Positions 1 to 13,100 of a stretch of DNA of 64,000 nucleotides are shown in pieces (position 1 is the stretch's first letter; every line of letters begins with the position of its first letter). The DNA is from Motacilla alba alba. Its lineage: Eukaryota > Chordata > Aves > Passeriformes > Motacillidae. Location: assembly GCF_015832195.1 (NCBI RefSeq), contig NC_052030.1, positions 10,249,439 through 10,313,438 on the forward strand. Direction: 5' to 3'. Both the position numbers and the translations under genes were made by a program. Below the pieces are notes generated by a model. That model searched no databases and was not told the origin of the DNA. It saw nothing but the letters and a program-made list of their open reading frames with translations.

Positions 1-19
1 GACCTGGCCTTTTTTCTAG

Positions 20-3000
20 GTGATCCAGAAGAACTAATGTTCCAGTACTTCAAAAAATTTGGGGACAAGCCCTGCTGTTTCACTGATCTCAAAGTGTTTG
101 TGGATCTCCTTCCACCCAGCCAGTACACAAAGGTAAGGAAATATCAAGTGGTGGCAGGAACTGCAGTGTTTTTTTGCACTCTGGCCCCTTTATCTTAAAA
201 TGCCTGTGGATCATATTAAAAGACTGGAAACATGAAATTTTTACTTTCTGCTTGAAATTCAGAGAGCTCTTTGTGCTGTAGAAAATATCATGAACATCTG
301 AGCACTTGAGACGTTTCATTCAGAGGATTTTTACTGGAGGTTTAAAGCTAAGCTTGATCCTGCAGAGTCTCAGATCTGGTATTCCTTTGGCTTTTTTATT
401 CCCATTTTTCAAGTTGTCAGGGTGCTTTGAGCTCAGAATTTCTGTTTAATGGGACGAAGCTGCCCCTGATCCCATGCAGGGATGTCAGAGATGCTTTGCT
501 TGGCTCTGGCAGTGCCAAAGGGACACATTGACCCAAATCCAGAGGTCGTGGAGGCACCAATGGCAGTTTTTTCCACAATCTCTTTCTGAAACAAGTCTCT
601 GGAAAAGAGTTTCTCTGAAAAGCCCATTTGTGCAGAGTCATGAGCAGCCTGGAGTGACTTCAGCAGCTGGGAATTCTGTCACTCACCCCAGTGTTTGTCT
701 GAGCCATTGTGTCCAGGGATCAGCGCTGGGGAGGGCAGAGGATCCGGGATCAGCCAGAGCCTGGGGATAAAATGTTGGTAAACAAAGTGTAGGTAGCAAA
801 GTTCTCTTGGTTTATTGAAGTATTTTTTGACTCCTAATGCAGACTCTTCCCACAGCCCCACTGCTGACGGGAGCAGTGGCTCTGGAAGGGGTGGCTGTGG
901 CTGATGTTTTATGTTTAAAGGTGTGGTTTTAGCCCCCTGGCAAGAGATGTGGCCAGCAGGATATTGAACTCCTAGTCCTGGAAATGGTGGTTCCATTGTA
1001 AGGGAACCCTGAAGTACTGAACAGGTTTAATCCTAAATTTCCAGGGAGCAAATTCAAAACCAGAAGGGGAAAAATTCTATTTAATAACAGTTCAGACTTC
1101 AGTTTTTTCACGGTGCTTGTAAAACCATGACTCTGACTTTAAAATTCTCTGTCTGGCCTTAAAACTGCTGCTGATTTCCTGAATACATTCTGGAATATAT
1201 ATTGTGTCAAAGTGAGGTGTTGGGTGGTGTTCTGGTTGTCCCTGAAGCAGCATCTGCAGCAGTTTAGCTTGGTCAAGGACACGGGGAGCTGAGGAGGTTT
1301 GACAGGAGAGTTCCACTTCAGTAGCTGAGATCATGATCTTGCTGGGGCCCTGACATGTGAGATAGCCCAGAAATAATGGTCACAACACCAACCTTGACTT
1401 CCTCGAGGTGTAAATTGGACAGTAGAGCCAATGATGTGGTTGACCTTGCTCAGCTTGGCAGAGTTTCAAACTGAAAAGATCTGTCAACACAGCGTTCATC
1501 AAATTCTTTGGGAAAACTGGAATTGGTGTGTGTTGTGCTTGGTGCTGCTCCTGAGCTTTTTGCCTCAGGCTTGCATTTGATGCAGTTCTTCTGTGTCAAT
1601 ACCAAGTGTAGTAAAACCAAATTCATTGGCTTTAATTCAGGTTTCAGTTTGAGGACAATGTTGGGTTTTAGAGCAAGAAGCTGCTGCCCAGCCCTGTGTG
1701 CTGTGAGGAGTCTTTTGTCTCCCATTCAAACTAAACAATGAGAAGCTGCTTTTCTTACAGCTTAATTGCAAAAAGAAGTCATTAATCAGAGTTGATGACC
1801 TCACTGAGTATTGCACATTGCTTCAGAGCTGAGGGAAAATGTAACAGTGCAAAACCATCATTGCCTGGAAGTGTGCTGAGAAGCCTGTCAGTAACTAATT
1901 ATTTTAATTGCATCTCTTATTACAATGAGTGTTAACAGGTGCTTGAACTCCCTGGTGTATCAATGAATTGGAAAGCTGCCTCTGATTTTTCTTTCCTCCA
2001 TCTGTTTGATGAAACTTAATAAAACCTCAAGCAACTCAAAAAAAAAATATTGAGCAACTCAAAAAAAAATCTCGAAGGCTGCTCTTGAACCACGGATTCA
2101 GTGTGACATCAACACGGATGTTCCCACCTTGCCTTTTTTTGGTTTGATTGGAGGGAGGAAATGCTGCTTCCCCACCATGTGGTGCAGCCCTGCAGCCTTT
2201 GGGGTTTCTCTTGCAGTTCATCCGGCAGCTGCTGGACGTGATCCCGCTGGCGGCGGCGGCCGAGAACGAGGTGGCTCTGCCAGGTGACATCAAGGCCCTG
2301 CAGCAGCACCTGTGTGTGGTGCAGCTCTCCAGGCTGCTGGGGATCTACCACGCCATGGAGAAGAAGCAGAAGCTGGCAGTGGTGCGGGAGCTGATGCTGA
2401 GATACCGCCACGGCTTGGAGTTTGGTGAGGAAAATCTGTAACGCTGATAAAACTTGGCTTTCTCCTTTCTGATTCTACCCTTCACCTTCTCTGAATTGTG
2501 GTTCCTTGTATTTTTTTCTTTTCAGCCACGTGTCTTAAAGATAAATGAGGCTTTGCAGGGTAGTTCAGATGGTCTGTTTGTACTTTGCAGGATTGCCTGT
2601 GCTTTTAAGCAAAGCCAGGTTTTCTCACTGACGTGCATAGGACGCATCTGCGGTCAGGAGTTATTAATTTGTAAATCTTGCAGCTGTGGGAGTCAGTTCT
2701 TCTTCCAGCAGATGTCAATGTTTGAAGTGCCTCAAAGGCCACTCGGTGATGTGTGAGGTTGTTTGGATTTTAAGACAATTCTGATTTTATAAATTAAAAT
2801 GTGCTCTCTGATCGTGGTGCCACTCAGTAACCCTGACTGTGAGATCAGCTGGCAGCAATTAGTAATCAGTTTTAATAATTCAAGGGTAACTGGGTTTTTT
2901 TTCTCTTTTTAGGGAAATCTTGTTTGAAAACTGAATTGCAGTTTTCAGATTATTACTGCCTGCTTGCAGTTCACCTGCTGCTTGATCTGTGGCTGGAAGG

Positions 3001-6000
3001 TATGTTCCCAAAATTGTGCCTTGCTCTGGTATCTCTGTGGGAGGCTGGGAAAGGGAGACTGTGTCCCTGTGGCCAGTGAGTGCCTGGCTTGGCTTGTTAG
3101 GCCTGGAGCTTTCCGGGTTGTTTTTTTTTTGGCAATATGAGGTATTTCAGGAGTTCCTCTGATCAGCTGGTGTTTGCCCTGAATCTCACTGATCTCTATA
3201 AACAGATTTAATTTTTCTGATTAATTCCTTTTTCCCCTCCCTTTGCACAAGTTCTGCTGACAGCTCATTTCTGATACCAGAAGTGTTTTGAGAGCGTTTC
3301 TTTCTCTTCCTGACATACTTTGCCTTTTGGATCTCTTGTTTCTAGACTTGCTGGAACCTGTTCCCTGAATTAAATTTGCCTGTACTCCACCCCTGCTCCT
3401 TGTGTTAGTCTCTTAATCCCACAGTGGCCAGTGCTGGGTGTCCACGTGTGTATTCCTGCCCTTCCTTGTAGTTATCTGTTACACCCTTGTCTTTCCCAGA
3501 GAAGATTTAGTCTTTAACCTGACTAAATCCATGCTCAAGTTTCTGACAGGAACGTGGATCTGGGCTCTTGAATTCCTGGCTCTTTTGCAGCGTGCAAGCT
3601 GGAATTCCCAAACAGCCCAGGGTTCATCAGGAAAGGTCACTTTGCCTGCAGTGTGCTCTGTGCAGGTGTGAGCTAGATATGCCCTGGGATGGATTATTCC
3701 CCCAGCGTTCCCTCAGGGAGCAGCTGGAGTGCTGGAGCAGGTGTTATTTGGGCACACTGAAATCCCTGGCAGGGCTCTCAGCCTCGTGTAACGTGGGCAG
3801 AGGGAATTGTGCCAGCGCCTGTCCCCGCTCACACCTGCCCGTGCTGTGTCTGTCACCAGGTGAAGAGGCAGCTGTGTGGCAGTGCCTGACTCTCTTGGAG
3901 GAGGGGCTGTCTCACAGTCCCTCCAATGCTCAGTTTAAGCTGCTGCTGATCCGGATCTACTGCAGGCTCGGCGCCTTCGAGCCCGTCTCGGAGCTCTACT
4001 CCAGCCTGGACGCCAAGCACATCCAGCACGACACCATCGGGTGGGTGGTACATACTGAGAATAATCACTCCTGCTGGCCCCATCCCGGCAGCTGCAGCAC
4101 CCTCTGCCACCCAGAATCCAGCACATGGTCACATTTTCGTGTGCTGTTGTGCAGAAGTGTTCTGGGGTTTTTGGGAGGCACGTCCACTGCATGCTCGCCC
4201 TTTCTCTAGGGTATCTTCCCCCATGTGATTTTGAGCTGTGTTGGATTTTTAATTAATCTGAAGGAAATTGATGAAGTGTCTGGCTGGCTGCCAGTCAGAG
4301 CTGGGTGTTCCAGCTTGGGAATACCAGTGAAAGCCAGCACACCCTGATGTGATTGGGGGTCTCTCACTGAGCAGCTCTTAGACCCTTAACGTGAAGAAAG
4401 AGCTCCAAGCCCTCACATACTGCTTTTAAAAAATGGAGAATTCATTCCACTAAAAGCCTGAACTTGCCCATGAATGCTGTTAATGCTGTTAAATGTCCAG
4501 ATGTCTCCTGTGCAGCTGCTTGCCAGGGCAGTGGCTGACGTTTGCCTCGTGCTGTTTGTTGCAGTTATCTCCTGACACGCTACGCCGGCTCCCTGGGCCA
4601 CTACGCTGCTGCTTCCCAATCCTGCAACTTTGCACTCAGGTTTTTCCACTCCAACCAGAAAGATGTAAGTTGAAAGAAACCCCCTCCATGACCTTGTCAC
4701 ACAGCAAAGTGTCTTTGAGAAGCTTTAGGCCTTGAGAGAAGCCCTGTGCAAGGCTTGTGCAAATGCAGTGGTTTAAAACCTAACAAAGAGCAGTGGTAGG
4801 TGCAACTTTGTAGTAAAGGTTGTCTCAACCTGCATTTCCTACTACCAGGATTTGTGAGTTGCTGTTACATGAGGTTTTGCTTCAGCATCCTTTCTGTTAA
4901 AGCCAGTTTTAATGCTCCTCATAAAACAGGTATGATTGCTTTTCAGTTAATGCATGTGATTTTATGCAATAATTGAAGTGGAATGTCCTGTGGAAATAAG
5001 CTGGTGTCATAAATTTGGCATTTTGGAAAGCAGCCAGTGATGATGGGTCAGGATGGGGAGGGCACATGATGAATCCTTTATGTTACAGTCACTGGAGCTG
5101 TGTGTTTTCAGTGGGTGGTGAAAACTTTACTTTAAAGGGACCTTCCCATTTGGAGGAATGGGAATATATCCTGTGTGTTTGTATTTTACACCCTGGGTGG
5201 GCACTGTTGAGAGGCAGGTGAAGAAGATTATTTTTACTTCCTAAGAAAGGTGTAATCCAGTTTCAAATCTGCCAGTCAGCCACTGGCTAAGTTGGCACCA
5301 GAGGCTCTGCAGGCACACAGTTTGCTTTCCCACTATCCCAGCAATAGATAAAAACACAGGAATTGTCTGTACTGAGCAGTAAAGATTCCCACACAGGAAT
5401 CACCCAGTGACAGCCCAGGTGGTTCCTGTGTACAGGAACCATTTCCCTGTGCCTGGAGTGCTGGTGCCCAGTTCTGTGAGCTGTGTCTGACACAGAGGTT
5501 TTCCTGAGGGATGCACATGGATTGTTCAATGGGATGGGAGCTCACTCTGCTCTGCATCCCTCACTTGCTCAGTTTTTTCCTACTTGCTAAGAAGCCTTGG
5601 ATTCCTGAGAGTGAAGCCCTGCATCCAGACACCTTTTTTTCAACTGAGGTGTAACTTTTCAGTCTTGTTTAAAAGTCATTTGGTGGATGTTAGTGAAAAA
5701 CATCCCTGGGACCAACTGTCTGATGAAACACACGACTGCTGGGCACCAGGTGGAAAAGTGAGCTGAAAAAACTTCTGGATGTGATTCCTTTGCTTGGGAA
5801 TGCTGTGTTGTAAAGCATCAAGAAATCATCTTTCCATGGAAAACAATCTGAAGCAATTGAGGTGTGGTTCCCTTGGGAGCAGGTTATTCTCTGGCATGAA
5901 TGATGGAGGTGCTTGTGGCAGAGAAGAGTTGGATGTCTCCAGTGGCTGTTGGCAGGAAAACACAACTTGTGTTCCAGAAATCCCAAAAAGGTGTTGCCTT

Positions 6001-9000
6001 GCTGCTACACCTCCAAGTGCTGGGATTTCAAGAGGCCAGCAGTGGTGCAGCAGGAGGACAGAATTCCTCGTGTGACAAGATGAGGATGGGACTCAGGAAC
6101 CACTCACATCATACCTTGGAGATGGTGTTGCAGCCAAAGGACCATGAGCTGATGTTGCTCTCAGGTCTCCAAATCTCTCCTGCTCTGGACACTTGCACTG
6201 GTTGTCTCCTAAAGATCCTTTTTGATGGGAAATGCCTCAAAAGTTGTTCTTACAACCAGGAATTGCAGGAGGTGAAGGCTCAGTTCAGGCTGCTGTTCCC
6301 TGAGGATGATGGTGTGACAGGAGTGGGGATGAAGAAGGATTCCTTGCCATAAAACACGTCCCAAGGTCAGGATCTGCTCGCAGTTTCTGTGCTGCTGTGG
6401 TTCTGCTGGGGCTGCCCCTTTATGCTCAGGGTGTTTGGAGCAGCTCCCACTCAAGCCCCACAGCCACATCTGCAGTGTTAAAAGGTGTCTGTCCTTTAAA
6501 AGTTCCTTTTTTACAGATTTCTGGTGCTGCCTGCTCTTCCCTGGGTTATGCTGAGATTAGCTGGAACGTCACAGCACAGAGCTGTGTGTGGGACTCTGCC
6601 TGGAGCAGGAAGTGTGGGATGTAAATGAAGTCTGGCATAAAAATAGAGCTCCTGAATCAGACTTCTTTGGATAAATCCGTTCTCCCGACTTGCTGAACTT
6701 CCCAGCCTGACGTGAATCCTGTGTCAGAGTGATCCCATGAGTAACAGCCATGTAGGCTGCTGTGCAATCCTGCCACTATTCCTGCTCTGGGAGAGGATGC
6801 CAAGGACAGGGAGGAGAGAGAAGGCAGCATTGCTATATTTGGCCAAAACTAAAAAGGCAACTTTATCCTCCTCAAGATAGTCCTCCTTCAGCTATGCAGA
6901 ATCACCAGTAATCTCTCTAATTTTCTTGTGTCCATCCATCTTTAATCTCTCCAGATACTGCAGGCAAAGCACTCCAACGTGTCCTGGGGGGATTTAAAAA
7001 CCACGTGGATGCAGTTGAATTAGAGCCCATAGCCCAGTCCCTGACAGTCACCTCTGCAAGGCTGTTGATCAGAGGGTATGTTGTTGAATATTTGGCATAT
7101 TTTTTCATTCAGTGCAAATAACCAAATTAATTAGGGGGAAAAAAAATAAAGACAACTCCCTAGAGGACATTTCTTGGTTTGGAGGGGGAAAAAAAGGGAA
7201 TTTTGGATCTGTGAGTGTTGCCTTCTCGTCTCTCAGAGCCTTCCAGACAGGTTGAGGCTGTTAGGACCATGTAGAATTCAGTTAAGCAGAAGCCTTTTTT
7301 GGTGCCTTTCATCTTCAGTGCAGTTCATAAGCTTATTCAGAAGAAAATAGTTGATTTGCCAGAGTTTCTCAGTTGTGGAGTAATTCTGATGTAAAAACTC
7401 AGCTATCACTCATGGCTGGGAGCAGAAATAGTTCACTCTTGTGTCTACAGTTAGACAGTTTCATTAAAACACTGCTTGTCTGGAGTTCCTTCATCATAAA
7501 AATCTCTTTTTTTGGAGATTGCTTGGACTGAAGTGAAATATTGGCTGCCTGCCTTGTATTGCTGCATTTCATCAGAGGGAAAGCAAAATATCCCATGGAC
7601 CCTGAGAGTTTCCTTTGGTGTTTGTGTTGTGCCATGTACACACTGTGTGATACTGTATTTAAAACTCTAATAAAAAAGAGAAACAAAAAATGTGTGAGTA
7701 ATCTTTTTATTTTTTAATCTACGTTGTGGTGATATGTGATGCACGTCCAAGTCAGTTCCAGACAATCTGGGCTATATTTCTTTTGCCTGGAATTATTTCT
7801 CAGAATGAAATTATGATTTAATGATTTGAATCACACATTTAAAGGAAAAGGAAGGAAAGAAAGCCTTCCAAAAGCATCTCTTCCCTGTGAAGTATTTCTC
7901 GTTTGTGGTGACAACAACGTGATGTGTAGCGTTGGTTTGGTTGTTAAACCTCACTGCCCATGGAGCATCTGGGCATTCCCAATTTAAGGCAGCAAAACTG
8001 CCTGGGTGACTTGGAGAAGCAGAGGCACAAACTCCTTCCAGGGATTGAGGATCTTCCAGGTCCTGCACCTCTGGGCTGATAAAAACCACAGAAATGCAGT
8101 TCCTTGGCAGTGACCTTGTTGGTTGTTCCTAATTTGGGAAGTCACTGAGGAGAGCTGGGTGTGTTGTGTTGCAGACCTCAGAATACATCATCCAGGCCTA
8201 CAAGTACGGGGCGTTCGAGAAGATCCCGGAGTTCATCGCCTTCCGGAACAGGCTGAACTCTTCCCTTCACTTCGCGCAGGTTCGCACCGAGCGGATGTTG
8301 TTGGACCTCTTACTTGAAGCAAATATGTGAGTACAGCTCCTGCCTGGGAAAACTGGGAGTGGACCAAGAGGGCCTTGGGGGAGTTGCACCTGCAGAAATC
8401 TCAGAGCTGCAGCTCTGCTCCTCCTAAAGCTTCATTCTGATTTTAATGGGCTCGGATTGCGCTGAGGAGTTTTAAAAAAAATCCTTCATGGGAAGGGTTG
8501 TCAGATATTGGAATGGCCTTGCCCAGGGAAGCAGTGGAGTCACCCTGCCTGGAAGTGTTCAGAAAACATGTGGGAGGGCACTGAGGTTTAGTGGTGACCA
8601 TGTGCTCCATTGGTGGTTGGGCTTAGTGATCTTGAAGGACTTTTGCAACTTTGGGGGTTCTGTGATTCTGATTTGCTGTCCCTTCACGTCCTTGCCAGTG
8701 CCTTGTGTGTCTCATTCCTGACAGAGGAAGAGCTGAGCAGTGCACAGAACATGGTCTGTTAGTGAGCTGCTTTCCCTTTGCAGTGATCAGATGTTTGATT
8801 TAGTGCTGCTTGTTCTTACCTACAGATCAACCAGTTTGGAAGAAAGTATAAAGTCCATGAGTCTGAGCCCAGAGGAGGATGACATTCCATGGAAAGATCT
8901 GCGTGACAACAGAGACCTGACAGTCTTGTTTAGCTGGGATCCAAAAGACAGGTGAGTAGAAATATCCTCAACTCACACAGAGCAAGGAAATTCCTTCCAG

Positions 9001-11810
9001 GGCAATTCCCGTATTTCAGTGTTCCTTGGGCTGGCTGACTTAAGCACCATCCACCACATCTGACAGTGCTGCTCTGTTAGATATTAATTTTTCTGAATTT
9101 CTGACTGCTCATTCCTCATCATACAGAATTGGGGAGCTTCGGGTAGGCTTTTGTGCAGCGTTTGTCTGCAAGCTTTGGTGCCTTTCTCTAGGGACATTTC
9201 TGAGGAACATCGGAAGCTCTCCCTGGAGGAGGAAACGCTGTGGTTGCGAATCCGCTCTTTAACGTTGAGGCTGGTGAGCGGACTCCCAACTCTTGGTCAC
9301 ACCATCCAACCAAAGAACTCTGAAAAGACCGCAGAGAACGGTGTCTCGTCCAAGATTGACACGATCCGAGCCCTGCTGCAGCAGCTGGAGGCGGCGGTGG
9401 ATTCAGGGAAGAAGTTTCTAGAACAAAAAATCCAGGTACCAGTAAGGCAAAAGCTCTCCCCAAAGGTTGGCCTGAATGCATCGTGCAGGCTGCGGAGTGC
9501 ATTTAACTGCCCCTGGGTTTGTGGTGTGTGACTGACTGGGAGATGTGCCAGGCACGGGGTGGGATGAGGAAAAGCTGCAACACCTTTATCTTTTTCTTTG
9601 CTTCTTGCCTAGTATCCTGTCCTTGGCCCTCCTCCTACCCGAATGGCTGGCTTCTTCAGCAATGGCAGCTGTCAGTGCCAGACTAGCTTGTTTTATCTTG
9701 TTAGTGATATTTATGAACTAGATACCAATGGCTTAGGTAAGTGTTTGGGGCAGGGGTTTGACCACATTGCTGTGGTGGGAGGGAGCCACATGTCTCTGTT
9801 TAGTCTGAAAACTGCTGGGCGTTGGAGGATGTGGACTCAAAACTGTTACTTGTGTGTTAATTTTCTGTCTGCAACTAAATGATCTGAGAGCCAGTGCCTT
9901 TATTTAATGTTTTATATAAGTCTTGTTTTCTGCAGTATATGGTGCTGTAATACTGGCTCCTCTTTGAAAGCAGTTGCATTTATTTTTGAGTACTGACACT
10001 AAATTGCATTTAAATGCCTCTTGAACTTCTGGAAGCAGAAAATAAGAGAAGGTTGTAGCTTATTATTTTTAATTTCTTTTTTTTTTTTTCAGAAGATTCA
10101 GCAGAAATCCAGGAAAGAATAGGGAATAGTTTCAAGTCTTTAGTAGAACGACTGACAGGTAAATGGTAACTCAAGAACAGACATGAGGCAGAGCTTCCTG
10201 GCTGTCTGAGGATGGCTGCGGAGTGTCTGCAGGGATGGGCTGCGGTGATGCGTCTGCAGACCCTGTGAAAGCTTGAGAACAAGGCTGGGATTGCCCTTGG
10301 CTTGTGTGCTGAAGCTGCTGCATGCTCAGAACGTGCTGTGCCCTTAGTGCATTTATCTCCCAGCCTGGGCAGCTTCTTCTCCTGGTGCTTGGGTCAGGGG
10401 GGCTCATCAGGGGTGTGGAAATGTTTGTAATGAGGCAGAACTCCGAGGAGATGGAGAGGACTCAGTGGTCAGTGCTCTGACAGTTGTGCACACTGCACTC
10501 AGATCCCTGGTGTACAGAAAATGCACATTTGAGATGATCTTCATCCTCCACTAAGGCTTTTCTTTTTTCTTTTCAGATTTGTTCAATAAATGTAAAGGTG
10601 ATTTGATTGAAGTCAGAGATGGCACCTTGAAAACTCATCCAAACCTGTTAGAAAACTTAGTCTTCTTTGTTGAGGTATTTTTTTTTCCTTTGGAAACTAG
10701 AAATTTGGGAGTGCTGCGGGGTAGAAATGTTGGGACTGAAACACAGTGCAAGTTTGATCTCAGACAATCAAGAGAACTCATGAGGGATTTTGTTGCATAT
10801 TTTAATCATGCTGAATTTTACCAGGAACACTAAAATGAGTTGAGAAGCCTCCTGTAAGTGCAACTTAGAACATATTTTTACCTTTCTTCCAGACGATCTC
10901 CATTGCCCTGTGGGTATCGAGTTACTGTGACAGTGTCCTCCGACCTTTTAAATCCAACCTGCAAAAAAAGAAGAAGAAAAAAAAAGAAAGCAGTGTAGCA
11001 ATGGTACAAACAATGTTTCTTTCTCTCTTCCCCCACCCCAATCACAGCTTATTTATTCTGAAAGAAAAATCAGGGTAGATAACATGAACTGGTTTTCATA
11101 AACTTGTGGAGGTTGTTGTGGGTAATGGTTGCTTGGGGCTAATTCTTGCTGTTTAAAATCAGTGCCATGTCATATCTGTGACATCATGTGACAGTTTTTT
11201 AATGAGAAATACAGTTTTGAGTGTCATTGACCTTCCTGCCTGGAATGTACCACAGTAAACTTGTCAGCTGGGAGTGTTTATCTGAGTAGCTAAATTATAG
11301 CTTAGCACTGGCGGGAAGAAGAGAATTATATATTACAAAGTGAGTTATATAGAATGAATATTAATATGTGTTTATAAATTCAAGACTTGTGTTTGTTTTT
11401 GTAGCCACCTGTATTTACCCATTTCCTGGATTATGTAACTGAACTCCAGACATTAACTTCCAATGTAATAGATCATATCAAAGGGCTTGAAATCATTCTG
11501 ACTGCACTAAAACTTGAAGAGCTGTCCCTCAAGGACACTCTGCTTTTACAGGTAAGAGATTCCCTGTGCAAACACCGAGGTCCTCAGGAATTTCCTTCTG
11601 CTGTTTGAGATGTTGGAGAAAGTTTAAAAGGGGGAAAGTTTAAACAGTTGCTGTGGAGTGACTTGATTTCTCTTTTGCACTTTGCAGGAAGAAAAAAAGT
11701 TTACAAAGACTGTGCAAGGGAAGGTCCAGAGCAGTTACCATCACTCAGTTCAGGAAATTGGAGAGCTGCTGAAAAAGAGACTTGATACCATTAAAAAACT
11801 AAAGATTTGA
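20..11810 (+). CDS. NAA25: NAA25, NatB auxiliary subunit (C-terminal ~625 residues, 5' end outside window)
   Basis: NAA25 is the auxiliary, ribosome-anchoring subunit of the cytosolic NatB complex. With the catalytic subunit NAA20 it acetylates nascent chains starting Met-Asp, Met-Glu, Met-Asn or Met-Gln. Fourteen coding exons are visible: 20-132, 2217-2424, 2913-2999, 3860-4040, 4565-4664, 8175-8326, 8826-8951, 9192-9435, 9613-9736, 10093-10158, 10577-10674, 10893-11003, 11405-11551 and 11688-11810 (TGA). All have AG/GT borders and the frame stays open across every junction. Diagnostic stretches are LGDPEELMFQYFKKFGDKPC in the first exon, LDAKHIQHDTIG, YIIQAYKYGAFEKIPEFIAF, EEDDIPWKDLRDNRD and the lysine run QKKKKKKKE. 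The human protein is about 972 residues, so roughly the first 345 lie upstream. The helical TPR-like solenoid continues through this part. No frame breaks were seen. Identity is secure; individual splice sites are by eye. Confidence 0.95.
133..2216 (+). other. NAA25 intron
   Basis: This is intronic sequence between the GTAAGG donor at 133 and the TTGCAG acceptor ending at 2216. No further exon, RNA gene or clear interspersed element was recognised. Short A-runs lie near 2038-2070. Confidence 0.75.
4665..8174 (+). other. Large NAA25 intron, no recognised gene
   Basis: This is the longest NAA25 intron in the window, between codons for NQKD and TSEYIIQ, which are contiguous in known NAA25 proteins. 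The 150-codon open frame at 5900-6352 has no recognisable domain and is treated as chance. No transposon family was recognised with confidence. Confidence 0.7.
8485..8690 (+). mobile_element. CR1 LINE 3' fragment
   Basis: The sequence matches the remembered CR1 3' end: a stretch encoding a wNgLaQGSSGVTLPG-like tail of ORF2, then TTGGGCTTAGTGATCTTGAA and a terminal octamer-like GATTCTGTGATTCTG. It is 5'-truncated, as is usual for CR1, and sits in the NAA25 intron before the exon at 8826. The sense strand is the NAA25 strand. Confidence 0.75.
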
Positions 11811-13100
11811 GCAATGCATCCCTGACAGACTCCACAGGGGAGTGACACCAGAGTCCCAGACAGAAGCAACATCCACTCTACCATCACTTAAATCCAGAAC
11901 TTCCTCATAATGCATGAAGGACTTAAAATCATGAAACAATTTTTTTAGGTATTACAGATGTATTGAGCTGATTTAAATTATTGTACATAAAAGAAGCAGG
12001 GACCCTTCCTGGGGTTTGACCACTTTTTATACATGTTCATAAGCATATTGCAACAGGAGAAATGTCACTTTCTTCCCTTTTGATCTCTAGAACCAACTGG
12101 AGATGGTCTTTAGAAGCAGCAATAGCAATCCAGTGTAAAGCATCCATCTCCAAGGATATTTTCATCACCATACAGTGTTCATAACTTTTGTATGGTCCTT
12201 GCCTTAGAAATGCAGGAATTGTAGATGTCCACGTCCAGCCACCTCTGATGAACTGAGCCTGGCTTGGAGCTGCCTGTTTTGTCTGCAAACCACCTGGTCC
12301 TGCTGACAGAATTCCATGTGTTGGTCCATCAGGGAGAGGTGAGGCCTCCGTGGTGGGCTGGGAATCATCCAGAGCTGGGGCAGGATCCTCCAGGGAGGAG
12401 GTGTCTGTGCACAACTTGGGAAAACTGAGATCTGATGAGGAGCAAACTTCAGAGAGAGAGAGATGGGAATGGGAATGGGTGTTTCAGCAAAAAAAAAGAC
12501 AAAAAGAGAGACCTTGTAAATAATGGCTGCAGTGGAGTGTGACACTGCACTGGTATCATGTCAGTTTAACGTCAAACAGCAACGTCACGACTTTTAAAAA
12601 GTGTATTTAGATTACTGAAACTTTAAGACTTCAATATTTTAATAGAAATGGAATCCTATTGGCTTTGGTTTTAAGTTGGCAGAGGTAACTTTTGCTTCCG
12701 CTGTGGTCTGAGGCTGAGATCCTTTTTGTACCTGTCTGCTTGCTTTTTGCAGTTGAACTTTGATTATCCAAGCACTGGCCCATGAAGCTTTCTGTTAGAA
12801 AGTGTGACCATATCATCTGCTCCCACAGAGTCTGAATTTCTGCTGGGGTTTTTTTCATGTTCAAAGAGCAATGCAGCCTAAAATTGAGGCAAAAAAAAAG
12901 TTCATGTACCTGCAATACAAGGGACAGGTCAGACCCAACAGATTCCTCATCTCCTGGTTTAGAGCCACAGGTATCCAAGTCTAGATTTCAAGTTTGAAGA
13001 GAGCTTGACTGCCTTTGTCATCTCCTCTGTTTTGTTAGTAATGCTAGAATGTTGATGAGAGTATTTTTTTAATAAATCCCCTGTATTAAAAAAAAAAAAA
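11811..13100 (+). other. NAA25 3' UTR (probable extent)
   Basis: The sequence follows the NAA25 stop codon without another coding signal. It is AT-rich and ends at an AATAAA followed within 10 bases by a poly-A stretch. Longer 3' UTR forms running toward 14,700 cannot be excluded, because 13,100-14,750 is also AT-rich and gene-free. Confidence 0.55.
13071..13076 (+). terminator. Candidate NAA25 poly(A) signal
   Basis: A canonical AATAAA lies about 1.26 kb after the NAA25 stop. The A-tract at 13088-13100 directly downstream is encoded in the genome, so transcript-end data would be prone to internal priming here. Confidence 0.5.

Noticed and set aside
5900..6352. A 150-codon frame in a NAA25 intron
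   Set aside because: It has no recognisable similarity or repeat-encoded protein and fits chance in a long intron.
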